Position numbers and translations under genes: made by a program. From contig JTDE01000108.1 in assembly GCA_014338405.1 (NCBI GenBank), positions 41,749-105,748 of the forward strand: a stretch of DNA of 64,000 bases, written 5' to 3'. The stretch comes from Paragonimus skrjabini miyazakii (lineage: Eukaryota > Platyhelminthes > Trematoda > Plagiorchiida > Troglotrematidae). Below are positions 1 through 10,989 of this stretch, piece by piece. Each line of letters starts with the position of its first letter. The first letter of the stretch is position 1. The notes under the pieces are model-generated. The model did no database searches. It was given only the letters and a program-made list of their open reading frames with translations, and had not been told where the DNA came from.

Positions 1-168
1 GTGGAGACACCGGGGGACAGCGTTCTTCTGAAGTAAGGGTTCCAACGACAGTCCTGTGAAAGGAGACAATAAAAACAAACGCGAGCCAAAGGCCCAGTAA
101 GACATGCACACGACCTACACAATCGAAAACAAAAGTGGCGCCAACAACACGGCAGCACGGTGCGTTAC
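1..168 (-). repeat. Left arm of a 168-bp inverted repeat
   Basis: The reverse complement of this segment matches 2759-2926 along its whole length with scattered substitutions (roughly 85 percent by eye). Both arms share blocks such as TTGGCGCCACTTTTGTTTTCG, CTTTCACAGGACT and CTTCAGAAGAACGCT and both finish on GCTCCAC/TCTCCAC. The arm begins at the window edge, so it may continue outside. The shared CTTTCACAG resembles a splice acceptor. It could be a terminal inverted repeat of a DNA element or two copies of an unclassified interspersed repeat; the gypsy remnant lies between the arms. Confidence 0.75.
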
Positions 169-299
169 AGTCTGTTGTTTTGTACCGCCCGCACTAATCC
201 ACAAAGATCGCGCACATCCAAGCGTGCCCCTAACAAGTGCATTTTGAAATCTACATTATTATCATTACGTCTTTACTACAAATTGCCATAGGCCAACGG

Positions 300-2095
300 G
301 TGAGCCCATCATCCGCGGTCAGTACGAGCCAAAAAACTTCCGAAGGATGAAGGGGCACATAATATCAGTGCACACATGACTGAAAACGTGTCGAGATAGA
401 AAACAAACTTAGATATTTGGTAGTGTGTCTCAGAAGCTTCCTACGCAAGCAGGATATGCAATACATGGACCACAACGAACGTGAGATTATTATGCGATGT
501 GAGACTACCAAGGTGACAGACTCTGTATATTCTCTCTCCCAGAACGGTACGATACAGAAGACTCTCTGCAATTGGAGGAGATGGAAGCAGACTTTAAGCT
601 TGCTGCATGTTAACTGCCAATATTTTCAACGCCGGGGTGATAATAGCTTGACCGGGATCTACTTAGCGTAATGACACCCACCACCATGCTTTTTTGTCCG
701 CACCTTTGGCACTCATCTCGGTTCTTCTTTACTCTCAGGCGTAGATAATTTGCGTAGAAATCCTTCCTTTAGCTATTTGTCTCTCTAAATCTACCTGCCT
801 GCCCTCGTAGCTGGGAAATTCCTGTCCTGTCATATGGAAGCCCGGAAGAGATCATGGTGGCAATAACATTGACATCTATTCTGTCTACTAATCTGGGCAC
901 ACCATGATTGCTGACGAGATAGGCGCAAGTAATGGTGAACGCTGGACAGTACATGGGACTAGTTGGAACAACATTGGTCGAAGTTCCAATAACAGACAAG
1001 TTCCTCTCACGGCCGACTTGCAGACGGCGTTGTGCATCGACTAGTAAGCCAAAGTGCTCTTAAAAATCCATATCAATTATTGGCATTTGGAGGTCTGCCG
1101 TAGCAAAACCCATCGGAGAGTGTGGTGAAGTTTGATGTTCAATGTGCGTGGACGTTGGCCATACACTGCAATAGATGTACCGTTCACTGTACGCAAAGTT
1201 AGCCGAGTCTGTGGGAGTTGTTCGCGAGACTCCAGCAGAAGATCACCGATCTATGAACCAGTATTGATGAGGTAGCGAACTCCGGAGTTGCATTCTCAAA
1301 TGAAGAATAGGAGACTTCGGAAGTCAGCAACGTCGGTCGCCGTGACGTGTTGGTCGCCACCTTTCCGATCCATTTTGAAGAAGGAACACGGACCGCGACT
1401 GAAGCGAGCACAACGACCAATCCGCCGGTGGTACCAGCAGTGGTCGGGGTAGACACTGCCCATGGACACTCGTCACTCCTTGAGAGTAGATGCGGACGCC
1501 TTCCCGTAAGAGCTACGAGAGGGGGCGTACAAACGTTAGCGTTGTGTAGTAAGCACTTGTGTGAGTTTTTTCACACTATCGGTCAGGAATCCCGATGCCT
1601 TTAGAGCTGGCGTGGACACCTGAGAGACCTATTTCCCGTATGTCTCCCAGATTCGACCGGCGGTGCCGGCCAATTTCAGTACGACCTCCTGGAGGTTGAC
1701 ACTGAGGATATTCTTCGTATTTCTGGATGGTCGCTGGATCCACATCCCTTCCAGGAAAAGGCTCCTAGAGCTGTGTTGAACCCGGGAGGTGTTGCAGGTG
1801 GTGTAGGAAATGTAAAAGCTTCCGGTCGCCTAACTCAATAGTGCTGAGCATCCGGGCGATGCGCTGATGGTTGGAAAAGTCAGTGCGCCTAATACTAGGC
1901 TTTAACTGCTCGCATGGTATAACTGAATCGGGCAGCACCAAAATGTCGTTCACTTCGTCCATGGCATGGGGTGGGAGAGCGGCGACCAAGTCTTGGGACT
2001 TCGTTAGTTCTGTGTTTACATTTTGCAGTGCAAAATTGACCTCCATCAGTGCAAACCAGCTACGAGGATAATTCTGCTTAACGGCGTGATGGGGA
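300..2095 (-). mobile_element. Ty3/gypsy LTR retrotransposon remnant (gag-protease-RT start)
   Basis: Read on the minus strand from 2095 downward, three domains follow in the usual order. Gag (about 2095-1640) holds the matrix/capsid-like stretch with VAALPPHAMDEV and the LGDRK-type LELGDRKLLHFL region (seen as IELGDRK). Next, near 1450-1340, comes a nucleocapsid-like box starting CWYHRRIG and a following ATDVADFRS segment. Then a retropepsin remnant reads GVRYLINTGSS; the catalytic DTG has become NTG (codon at 1263-1265). The protease-to-RT linker follows (YGQRPRTL, then PIIDMDF near 1070) and decayed RT-like sequence runs on towards about 300. Frameshifts and stops break every domain, so it is inactive. 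LTRs were not found. The family assignment rests on domain order and motif recall, not a search. Confidence 0.82.
1765..2046 (-). pseudogene. gag fragment of the Ty3/gypsy remnant
   Basis: This is the longest uninterrupted piece of the element, 93 codons from an internal methionine. The codons just upstream (to about 2095) stay in frame and add the tryptophan-containing PRSWFALMEV start typical of gypsy gag (residues usually written WF.qvE). The conserved sequence VAALPP, a run of charged helices and GDRK mark the capsid part. After codon 93 a stop interrupts, and the homology resumes in another frame at about 1740-1640 (NILSVNLQEVVLKLAG). In life this protein would form the virus-like particle; here it is a relic. 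Confidence 0.75.
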
Positions 2096-2514
2096 CATGA
2101 GGTGTACTGATAGAAACACCTGGCGAGCTAAAAATCTGTCACCACATAAAGCAAACAATAACGGAGGTTAAAATCAAATAAACAGCTGAAAAATCAGTAG
2201 AAGCAACTTTCGCTAGATAACCAAGGTAATCTTGTAAGCAAATATAAAATTTGCTGGCTTATCAGTTTTAGTGCCGGTGTGCATCAAACCAACACCTGCT
2301 AGTTAGACGCAACAAATACCAGACGCGAAATAAAAACGAAAATGATTGAGAGATGCTTTACGTATATTATATGATTATTAAGATAGTTCTCGACCAGCGC
2401 TGAAATTTACCGACACAGAAAAAGCTAGGGAGGTCCAGGATACTACCATCGGGCGCATGGGCAAGCTGGAAGTGTGTGTGGCACCGTTGACGCGCACAGA
2501 TCGACAGGCGCGCA

Positions 2515-2540
2515 AACAAACAAACAAACGCAAAGCAAAC
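2515..2540 (+). repeat. Short (CAAA)n tract
   Basis: Four to five CAAA units lie here and a complementary GTTT-rich run lies near 2703-2717, both in GT/CA-rich DNA. These are simple-sequence features without other content. Confidence 0.7.
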
Positions 2541-2758
2541 AAACGCGTGCAGAAAGCGAGTGGTAGGCAAAGCGTAGTGACCTAGAGATAACCCTGGTCT
2601 GCATGCTGTACGATGTGTGGAATCCTCCTCAAAATCTTAGCTCACATTATACATAGAATATTAAGGATATTTGTCTGCCATCTGCTGGCTGCATGCCATC
2701 GCGTTTGTTTGTTTGCATGATTGTTGGCCTGTGCTGGCCAAGGATGCCATACACACTT

Positions 2759-2926
2759 GTACCGCACCGCGCTGTCTTGTTATTGGCGCCACTTTTGTTT
2801 TCGATTGTGTTAATCATGTGCACGTCTTACTGGGCTTTTTGCTCACACTTGTTTCTATTGTTTCCTTTCACAGGACTTTAGTTGGAATCCTTGCTTCAGA
2901 AGAACGCTCTCCCTCGGTGGCTCCAC
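2759..2926 (+). repeat. Right arm of the 168-bp inverted repeat
   Basis: This is the plus-strand partner of 1-168, with matching length. It sits immediately upstream of a G/T-rich stretch (3027-3060, GTGCGCGTGCGTGCG type). The arm contains open sequence by chance and I do not regard it as coding. Confidence 0.75.
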
Positions 2927-3229
2927 GTTGCTCCAACCGCGTTATGCGCGCCTGTGTATTGACCGCACTGAATCACATCCAGTTGGAGCGTTCCAATTGG
3001 TTGAGTGTGCAGGTGTTGACCGCGTGCGCGTGCGTGCGTGTGTTCGGATGTGGAAGAAGGTTGACGAGCTGATGGATGCGTGGGCGTGCATGCACAGGTT
3101 GGGACAGTGAGCGCCACTTAGTCTTGGGCTTGTCACTTGATGGGCCGCGTGAGAGGGCGAGACGACGGCTACAGCCAACATACCACGGCTGCGAGTAATC
3201 TGGAAGTTATTTACAAAATACCCAGGTAT

Positions 3230-3290
3230 TTCGGTTGTTATTACTACTGCGTTGAAGCTAAGCTTCAACGCAGTAGTAATAACAACCGAA
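3230..3290. repeat. Perfect 61-bp palindrome (30-bp arms, 1-nt spacer)
   Basis: Positions 3230-3259 and 3261-3290 are exact reverse complements, separated only by an A at 3260. No mismatch occurs in 30 pairs and homology stops abruptly on both sides. As RNA this would be a hairpin with no usable loop, so it does not look like a microRNA precursor. A cruciform-forming palindrome, a fold-back replication error or an assembly/PCR artefact are all possible. Confidence 0.97.
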
Positions 3291-3361
3291 CTAAGCAAAG
3301 CAGGTAATTTTATCTCTCGAGCGTTATTGTACAGCTTATTGTTAACAGTGTAATAAAACAA

Positions 3362-4085
3362 TAGTAATGAGAGATAGATTTAGTGACATGTCTCGGTTGC
3401 ATACATAGACAAACCAACAGTAACTCATTTGTACCGCCATTCACGCATTTTTATTGAAAATATGAACTACAGTGTGTCTTGGTATATGAAAACAAACGCA
3501 GGGAAAAGCTAGGCTCGCTGAGAATACACAATTTTCCTGATAAATCCATTATTACCGGAGAGTGGTTAAGGTGTTCCTGGCGTAAATGTGAAACAATGAA
3601 AATGGAATACAATCCGGCGATGAAATGTTTTGACAGACGGTCAATCACCGGCACTGTAAGAGGAGCCAGCATAGGCGTGGTAGGATTAATTCAAAAGACT
3701 GTTGCATCTGTATATTACCATGTCAAACAAATATGCACAATGCGATCTGACTGAAAAATTACGCACGATTAGCAAAATGAGGTGCGAAACAATGTAAACG
3801 CCACACAACTGATATGTCTTTTACCATTGTGTAGGAAATTATTTTATTTTTGTATGAAAGCCCCAGAATCCTTTGTAACTGGATATGTCTGTTTGGAATC
3901 ACCAAAAGCATCTGTTAACAACCTTGAATTTTCACGAATATTCCAGGTGCAAATTGATCATCTAATTCGAAGGTTTTGAAGTCAGATACCTTAAAATGGA
4001 ACACCTGCCGGTACTCCATACGCCCGTATGTCCGATACGCGCTCATGAGCGCTTGAATACACAAAATATAGTTACATTCAGTAGT
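3362..4085. other. No recognisable feature
   Basis: Short open frames only; the one at 3479-3754 has no splice signals or motifs that support it. Nothing else was seen. Confidence 0.5.
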
Positions 4086-4088
4086 GTA

Positions 4089-4190
4089 TGGGCCGAACGG
4101 AAGGTCTATGAGAATGCAACAGTTGCGGTAAATTGTTGGTGATGTTCAATTTATAATAAAACGGAAATCCCCTACTTGTTATCAGTTTAC
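4089..4190 (+). mobile_element. Hammerhead-SINE, 3' fragment
   Basis: It matches the 3' half of the hammerhead SINE: GGCCGAACGGAAGGTCTATG, then the AATTGTTGGTGATGTTCAA block, then AATCCCCTACTTGTTATCAG. The tRNA-like part and ribozyme are missing or decayed beyond recognition. It is an old 5'-truncated copy. Confidence 0.7.
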
Positions 4191-4199
4191 TTGAGGTAA

Positions 4200-7100
4200 A
4201 CAAAAACCAATGTAAAATACGCAGCTAAAGTTGAAGTGTTTCAGGAAAGGAAATGTTGATGTATTCATCTGAAGTAAACCACTTGAATTTTTGTAGGAAC
4301 GAACCATGAAGTAGCATCCGCTAGCAGTTGATACACACATACGCGTTTACAACAGGTCATTTGAAGCCAATATTCCTGTTCATAATAGCCAAGATAATGT
4401 AAGCTGGAAGGCGAGGAAGTTCTGTGTACCACTCATTTACTAATGTGTTAAAATGGTTTAACCGATCGACGGATGTAATAACCCTGGTTGTCAAACCTTG
4501 GCATTGCTTAAGGGACAGAGTCCACAAGTGTGTTTTGAAATCGTTTACTTGTGCAGTTTTGCCGTGGTCCCGGCCTAGATTTATCTGTGTAAAATCAACC
4601 AAACCGAAGATAACCAATGGAGAATAATGTAATGAGTAAATAAGGAGCATATTATCGACAAGCAAAGTTGACGTGAGAGAGGCGAATAACAAGACGAAAC
4701 GATAACACAGCGAAACGATAAACAAGCGTGCCTTGTGAGTCGTACGTTCGAGTGCGTAGGGGACTTGTCGGTATCCCGACTCGTCCAACCAAACGTTTTA
4801 ACATATAGTCAGCAACGAACACCTGTGAACAGATATGCATAAACCGTAGAAACCCACAACAATCTGGATACATACTATCAGGTTAATATTTGCATTCTTT
4901 GAAAAGGATAGATCAATAGTACTGGACCAGTATATCTTTTGTTGTATACTGATGTCCACATAAACTAGAGGACTGTTCCGACATATCATATGCCTCTACG
5001 AATTGTTAAGCGTGCACACCTTCCATGACAGACTGCGTTTGTGGAACCTCGACCTGATGCTTGGAAAGACAGAGTTTTATCTCAGCTCATTTATGCTGGT
5101 AAAACCTTGGACTACATGACATCCGAACGTCTACTACTTAAATTGTTTTCACTACCAGGGTGTCCAATTCTCGAAAACCGTTTCCAACACTGAAGCACCT
5201 TACCGAATACACCTCTTTGTTGAGCTGTTGCAAAGTTTATTATTCTGCACCATCTACGCTGTCACTGCAATCTCGGTGCTTCGACTCGCAATGGGACGAC
5301 AAATGGGAAGGTAGAGAGCTGGGTTAACCAGGGAACAAATACAATATAACCTGGGTGAACCAGTAGAAATGCCATCAACTACAATGAGGTCGGATTCACG
5401 TAAAGAGATCCACGTTATTGAAAAGCTGAATGCAGACAGATGGTAAACTATGGTCATAGTGCTAAATCTACACAACTTTCACGAGACTTGAGGCTTAGAA
5501 GGCGAGTTAATTTGTAATATTGAGAACAAGCCTACAACTGGAATGGAGTTTTCGTTAGTGTGACAGATATCGGTTGTGAACTGTGCCTTGAAATCAATCT
5601 GCTGGGTTTTACGACAGCAGGACACAAACTTTAAGAGCCAGTTGACGCTGTAGATAATGTTATGTCGACTTTCAACTAACTACATGAAATGATGACTGAA
5701 CAAGTGAACTGTTTGCACGTTTCGTCCAAACTCACTGTGGTTATACCTTGAAGTATAGAAAACCGAGAGAATAAGTTAACGGTTGCAACCCACTCTGAAC
5801 TAGTTGCTGAAGGTACGGTACCGGTAACGTGATCAGATAGACTGATAGGCAGAATCTTATGGGTTGTCGATTTATTACTCCTCTGACTGAAACATTGACG
5901 TTGCGATTTTACAGGATTGAAATCAAAGCCTGTCTGGGACTTACTGAATGCCGGACTAACTGAATGCTGTGTAGAAGGCACTGGTGATGATAATTAATTT
6001 CACAAATAAAACCTTGAAGTTGCCAAACTGAGCGGAAAAGTGGAAGAATGTGGAAGAACTTGACTTCGATATCAAGCAGCGTAATTCTGGAGAAATCGAT
6101 GTAAAGACGTGAAGGCTGTCGGCTTTCGAGCTCAAAACACCGTTTGAAGGAGCAATTTTTACACCGCCAGGCTCATTTGTGATCCTAACTCTTTTTTCTT
6201 TCGGTAACTGTTCTCTTTGTTACCTTGGGAATATTTGATCATTACGCACCCCATAAATACCTTGTAATTGTCGCTTTTGTCGCATACGTTTTGGGGCGGA
6301 ACAAAGCGGTTTCCTTTCTAGGCGACCTTTCGGTGTGTCTTGGGTGCGAATACGGGGACAGTTGCGGTACTATTTGGGACCGAGATTTTCGTGTTAATTA
6401 TTACCGGGACAAGAATCCGATTTTATCGAGCGCACTACTATCCGAGATCGAATCAGCGTATCGTTTAAGAGGGTATACAACATTAATACACAAGCCATTT
6501 TCAGAAAAGGACATTCATACAATACAGTGAAATGATAGCGCTGATCAACAAGCTGGTGGCTATTAGCCACTGCATCATCGAGGTAGACCAGTGCAATGTC
6601 GAGACTTGAAATAACGTGATTCATGATCAACAGTTTGAATTATTTGAAAGTCTGGATTGTGTTACAATTCCGGAAAAGCATGCACATTGATTCGAATACT
6701 ACCAAGATAGATGTAGTAAATGTTTTTAGACTATCGGTTATAAGTTTACAGATTCATGGATTGTTGTAGAATGATGAAGAATTGTTGCTTATGACTTTTT
6801 CGTCTCTGTGTTCATTGGGGGGGGATTGTGTTTGTCTGTTTATAGATGTGAACAACAGGCGAATAGAAGTAAATAAAAGGGAGCTTTAATGAAGATTGTG
6901 GGATACGGCAATATTATCAACGAACACTGAAGCGCACTGATACATTCCGTCAGACATTGTTAAGAATATCACAGGGCAGGTTTTATCTAACGTATGTGTC
7001 GATCAAGTAAAATATCGATATCCACAACCGATTCAGCTGTGACCACAGTGTGGGGCAATGAGTTTCACCGTGGACAGATACCAACTGTGGAGCACTTCTG

Positions 7101-9290
7101 TCTGCAAAGTAACCTACGCATTCCATTACTCAATTTCAGCAAGTTCCCGCTTAAGCGTCCATCTTAATTTGGTAAGTGCAACTGCGCTGGTAGATGGTTC
7201 AGGGAATGTTTTTTTTTGTAGGTGAGAACTGGATCTCTCTAAAACTGTCTATAGTTCATTGAACAGTGACATAATTCTGCTAGTCTGTTTAGGCAGGAGA
7301 TATCGTAAGCCCCATAATTCTGCTACTGACCCGTCATTGAACATTTTCACTATGTGCCAAATCATTCTTAAGACGAGGAAGACAGGCCTGTATGTTCGTT
7401 TCCAACTATGGGCAGATTATAGGAGCTAGCGTTGGGGGAAACACTTCAGGGTGGAATATTCCACAAACTGTTTCTAAGATGGGAAAGGTTACTTGTCTAC
7501 TGTCCAAATAATTCTGTAAGGCTACCATATCATCTGGACATTCTGAAACTCACCGGAGTTTCGTGTTATCCGCGTAGAGCAACATTTGCGATTGGACTGT
7601 GCTGGATAGTTAAAGAACAAAAGGGATGAACAACACTGTGGTACTGGGCACGCTTTAGGCCAAAAACCAAGAACCTTACGCCTACTGTGTAATGCGAGAG
7701 AAAGTTACTGACCGTAGAGAATAAGGTAGGGATCTGTATTTCTGTGTCTGTTAAGAGCAAACAAAATACGTTACATGGAAGTCTTCGTGATCATATCTGA
7801 GAATGATGACCAACAACTGGTAGTCCGTTCAGCAACATTTAGTTGGAGCATTTACTGGAAGCAGGCTTTAGCTGCCTTCAGTTTTCTGATGGCAGATGAC
7901 GCAGTTGAAACCGACTATGGTCGGCTACTATTAAACTGCTGGTAGCGGTGTGACAAATAACTTTCGGAGTTATGACAGAGCATCATGAAAGGATGACGGG
8001 TCAAGGAAAGTTCCGGAACAAAGCTTAAAATCATGGATGTGGTATGAAGCATTATAATGCGTAAACCAGCTGGAACCACTGCTGCCTGCCTACCTTGTAC
8101 ATACAGCGATGTTATGCGATCCAGCACTCTCGTTCAGCAAATGCTGACGACACGTTCTAACGTTGCCAGGAAACAGACAACTGTGGTGGTGTATTGCATA
8201 CCGCTGATAACAAAAGTCCAGTTGAAATGTTTTCTCATTGCCAACTGAATTATAAGCCGGCATATACGCTATGTATCAATTCAACAGTCGTTAGTTAACT
8301 GAAACGAAGGTGATTTAACGTGAATGCAAATAAACTCAGATTTCTTACGGATAATACTCACTCGTCATCAATACCAAAAAGGAATCCGTGACCGTTGGAG
8401 TTCTTTTGTTGTACCTATGTATAAGTATGTACATATATGTAGAAAAAATTGGAAGAAGCTTTCAAAACTTTGACCTTTTCAATACGTACTCTTTTCACTA
8501 AATGACCAAATTCCTTCAATCAGATATCGAACGATTCGTTACCGATTCCATCAATATATTCTCGCAGTTTTATTCCTACCGAAATATTTATAATTAGACC
8601 AAGTTGAAATCATTTATGAACTGGATTTTAATGACGACCTGTGATGCATTTTTGCGTCATTTAGAACATTGCAACGGAAAAAGTGGAACTTCTATCCAGC
8701 TTGACTTACAACACATCTTCCAACAAGTCTTGCGACATTCCCAGAGAGGCCGTCACTAAAAGCGTCGGTCTGTCGCAGCAGAAAATCAGAACAAACTTTT
8801 CCTGTAACAAATCTGAATGGATAAGTCAAAAGAAGTTTGTTGAACAATGTATCTCTCAAGCAAATTTCGCTGCATCTCATCAGGTCACATATTGCAATCT
8901 ACGGGGTTATACACATAACGATAAAAATCAATAACCACATGCGAAAATACCAGCACATAACAAATGAAAGCCATCACCATGCGTGCAGGAGGATTTGTGT
9001 ATTTGTATCAGATTGCTCTGGTCAATGGTGCGCACTGATATATGTGTAAGTCTGATTTGTGTAACTACGTGATCGCGCAACAGAGTGACATTTGCGTGTC
9101 ACACGAGTGATACGCCGAGCTGGATGTAGCACGGATCATGGACTGATCAGGACCAACTTGTTTACTCACGTCTGCTAGTCTGTCTACTGCAGACCATCCG
9201 GACAACGGCAGAAACCTAATGCTACACGATTGTAGAGCTCAAAGAGCAGGACTACTTCTCGACATAAAGTTGCAACTTATCTAGTAGACA
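4200..9290. other. Long interval without supported genes
   Basis: Several open frames of 60-143 codons occur on both strands (for example 4357-4788 minus, 5676-5981 minus, 6225-6530 plus), but none shows splice signals, biased codons or a family motif I recognise. A G run lies near 6818. A hammerhead-like but broken minus-strand motif near 5715-5745 is discussed under findings. Confidence 0.45.
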
Positions 9291-9312
9291 CCCCATATCC
9301 ACAATCACAGGG

Positions 9313-10985
9313 AATATGTGGCGACATCTCAAGGAAGAGTTCATGGCAACAGCCATTGAAATGATCGGGACGGAGCGTCAGAAACTACCAAGCCGATTTG
9401 TCTTGAGACGTTTGCTGTTTCCACAATGAATTCAGACAATGAAGACAAATGAATCATATTTCAGAATGTTCGCCATCGGCTGGCTAAACGCCTTCGTGGA
9501 ATCAAAGCAAACAGGTGGATAAAGTAAGGTGAGTTGATACAAGGCTGCAGTAACCGACGACAACACAAGGAGTTCGACGACTCACTGAAACTGTGGAATT
9601 ATGTAGGTCGCAGTACGACTTACATGTCATCTGCTGTTCGACAGATACAGAAGAAATGTTGTGAACTCAACCAGCTTCTGTATGCTTTGTTTGTGAATTC
9701 CACCAAGTCGTTTGGTTCCATGGGCTGTGAAGCTATGTATATTTGGATGTCCGGATAAGTTCGTCATGCTGCATGTGCACAGGAAGTCCAGAGTACAATC
9801 ATGTCGATCGATTTTTGATGAGTATGAGACTGTCACTTGCGTGAATCAGAACAGTTTCATAACCCCAACCATATTTAGCTTATATCTTACTGTAATGTCA
9901 ACAGTTGATGTTCAGGACTCAGAGAACGGCGTTGAGGTTGAATACCTCATGAACGACTGCTTACTGAATAGTCGACATTTCAACGCATTAAACCAGTTAC
10001 CTACTCACCGATGAATATGTATTCGTTTGCAGTTGATAGCGCGCAATTTGTATGCAGCAACGACGAACTTCATCGACTGACCAAGGCTTTCTCGTACGTG
10101 GCATGCATATTTGAGTTGGTTATGAAAAGAGGTTAGATAGTTTCTTTCTTTCAGTCTTCTGCCGGATGTGCGCCTGGAACTCGTATCCATAGAAACAATA
10201 CTTATAGTCGTTCAGACTTCTGCTACTTGGATAGCAATCTGTTGACAGATCTGTTCATGGACTGCGAGATACGAGGTCATGTAGCGAAGACTAGTGTTGC
10301 TTTCGGAAGTTTTGAAAGACGTGTCTGAAAGAACCACAGCCTTACGAGGATCACTTGTATACCGCTCAATGGTACTGCCTACACTGTTGTACGGCAATGA
10401 AACTTGGAGAACGTATCAACGGAATATGCGGTGTCTGAACTGTTTCCGTTTGCAATGTCTAAAACGCACCTTGAGAACTCGATGGTCGTATACGGTCCAG
10501 AATACTGAGGCATTCCAGCCAGCGGAAATGGACGGTGTGGTAACCATGCTGATGTTCAGCCTACCTCGTTATCTAGAACACGTCTGTATGATAAACGACA
10601 AAGAAATTCCGAAACAGCTCTTGCTGGGGTAACTAAAATCAGCTGAACGTACTGCTGGTGATCATAAGCTGTGATACTAAGATGTTGTCTGAATGATTCG
10701 TTCGCACTGTAGGGTCGATTTTAGATCTTAGGAGTACTTAGGTTTGAACCGGACGGTCTGGAGGACTAGGATTCGGCAAGGTGTCCAAAGGTTCATTGAG
10801 CGACGATTGCGCGCCCGCGAACTGAAGCACATGGTACGCAATAAAGCTATATTGCTAGAGATCGTAGTGACATGACTTTGTGGTGTTGCGATGACTGCGA
10901 CCACGAATGCGCTGGCAGTTTCGAAATATTAGGTCATCAACGTACTCATATTAAACCGTCGGCGAAGAGGCGAAGAATACACTAG
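9313..10985 (+). mobile_element. Decayed LINE (non-LTR retrotransposon) with RT and C2H2 zinc finger
   Basis: The segment carries, in order and in shifting frames, parts of a LINE ORF2-type protein. The endonuclease-RT linker is near 9318-9400 (MWRHLKEEF...). RT motifs follow: VGRSTTYMSSAVRQIQKKC (9606-9660), FGCPDKF (9741-9762), a SPTLF-like ITPTIFSLYL block (9865-9895) and GVEVEYL...LNSRHFNA. The catalytic box has decayed to FAVDSA near 10024-10042, so one aspartate is lost. The thumb region spans 10281-10632 with VLPTLLYGNETW and YQRNMRCLN. The end near 10880-10945 is a canonical C-x2-C-x12-H-x3-H finger (CDDC...HQRTH). RT motifs 0-2 appear deleted between about 9430 and 9600. Many stops make it a relic. 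I do not assign a clade. Confidence 0.85.
10294..10632 (+). pseudogene. LINE reverse-transcriptase thumb/connector fragment
   Basis: This is the longest intact reading frame of the LINE relic, 112 codons. It holds the post-catalytic region typical of these proteins: an arginine-rich ERTTALRGSLVYRSM start, the strongly conserved VLPTLLYGNETW, then YQRNMRCLNCFRLQCL. It has no own promoter context and is simply a preserved piece of the larger element. The zinc finger that normally ends the protein lies about 250 bp downstream in another frame. Confidence 0.8.
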
Positions 10986-10989
10986 GCTC

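Noticed and set aside
2671..3110. Open frames of 133 and 60 codons as genes
   Set aside because: They run through the inverted-repeat arm and GT-rich simple sequence; composition is not protein-like.
4357..4788. 143-codon minus-strand frame as a gene
   Set aside because: Length alone; no domain, no splice context, and several overlapping frames of similar quality.
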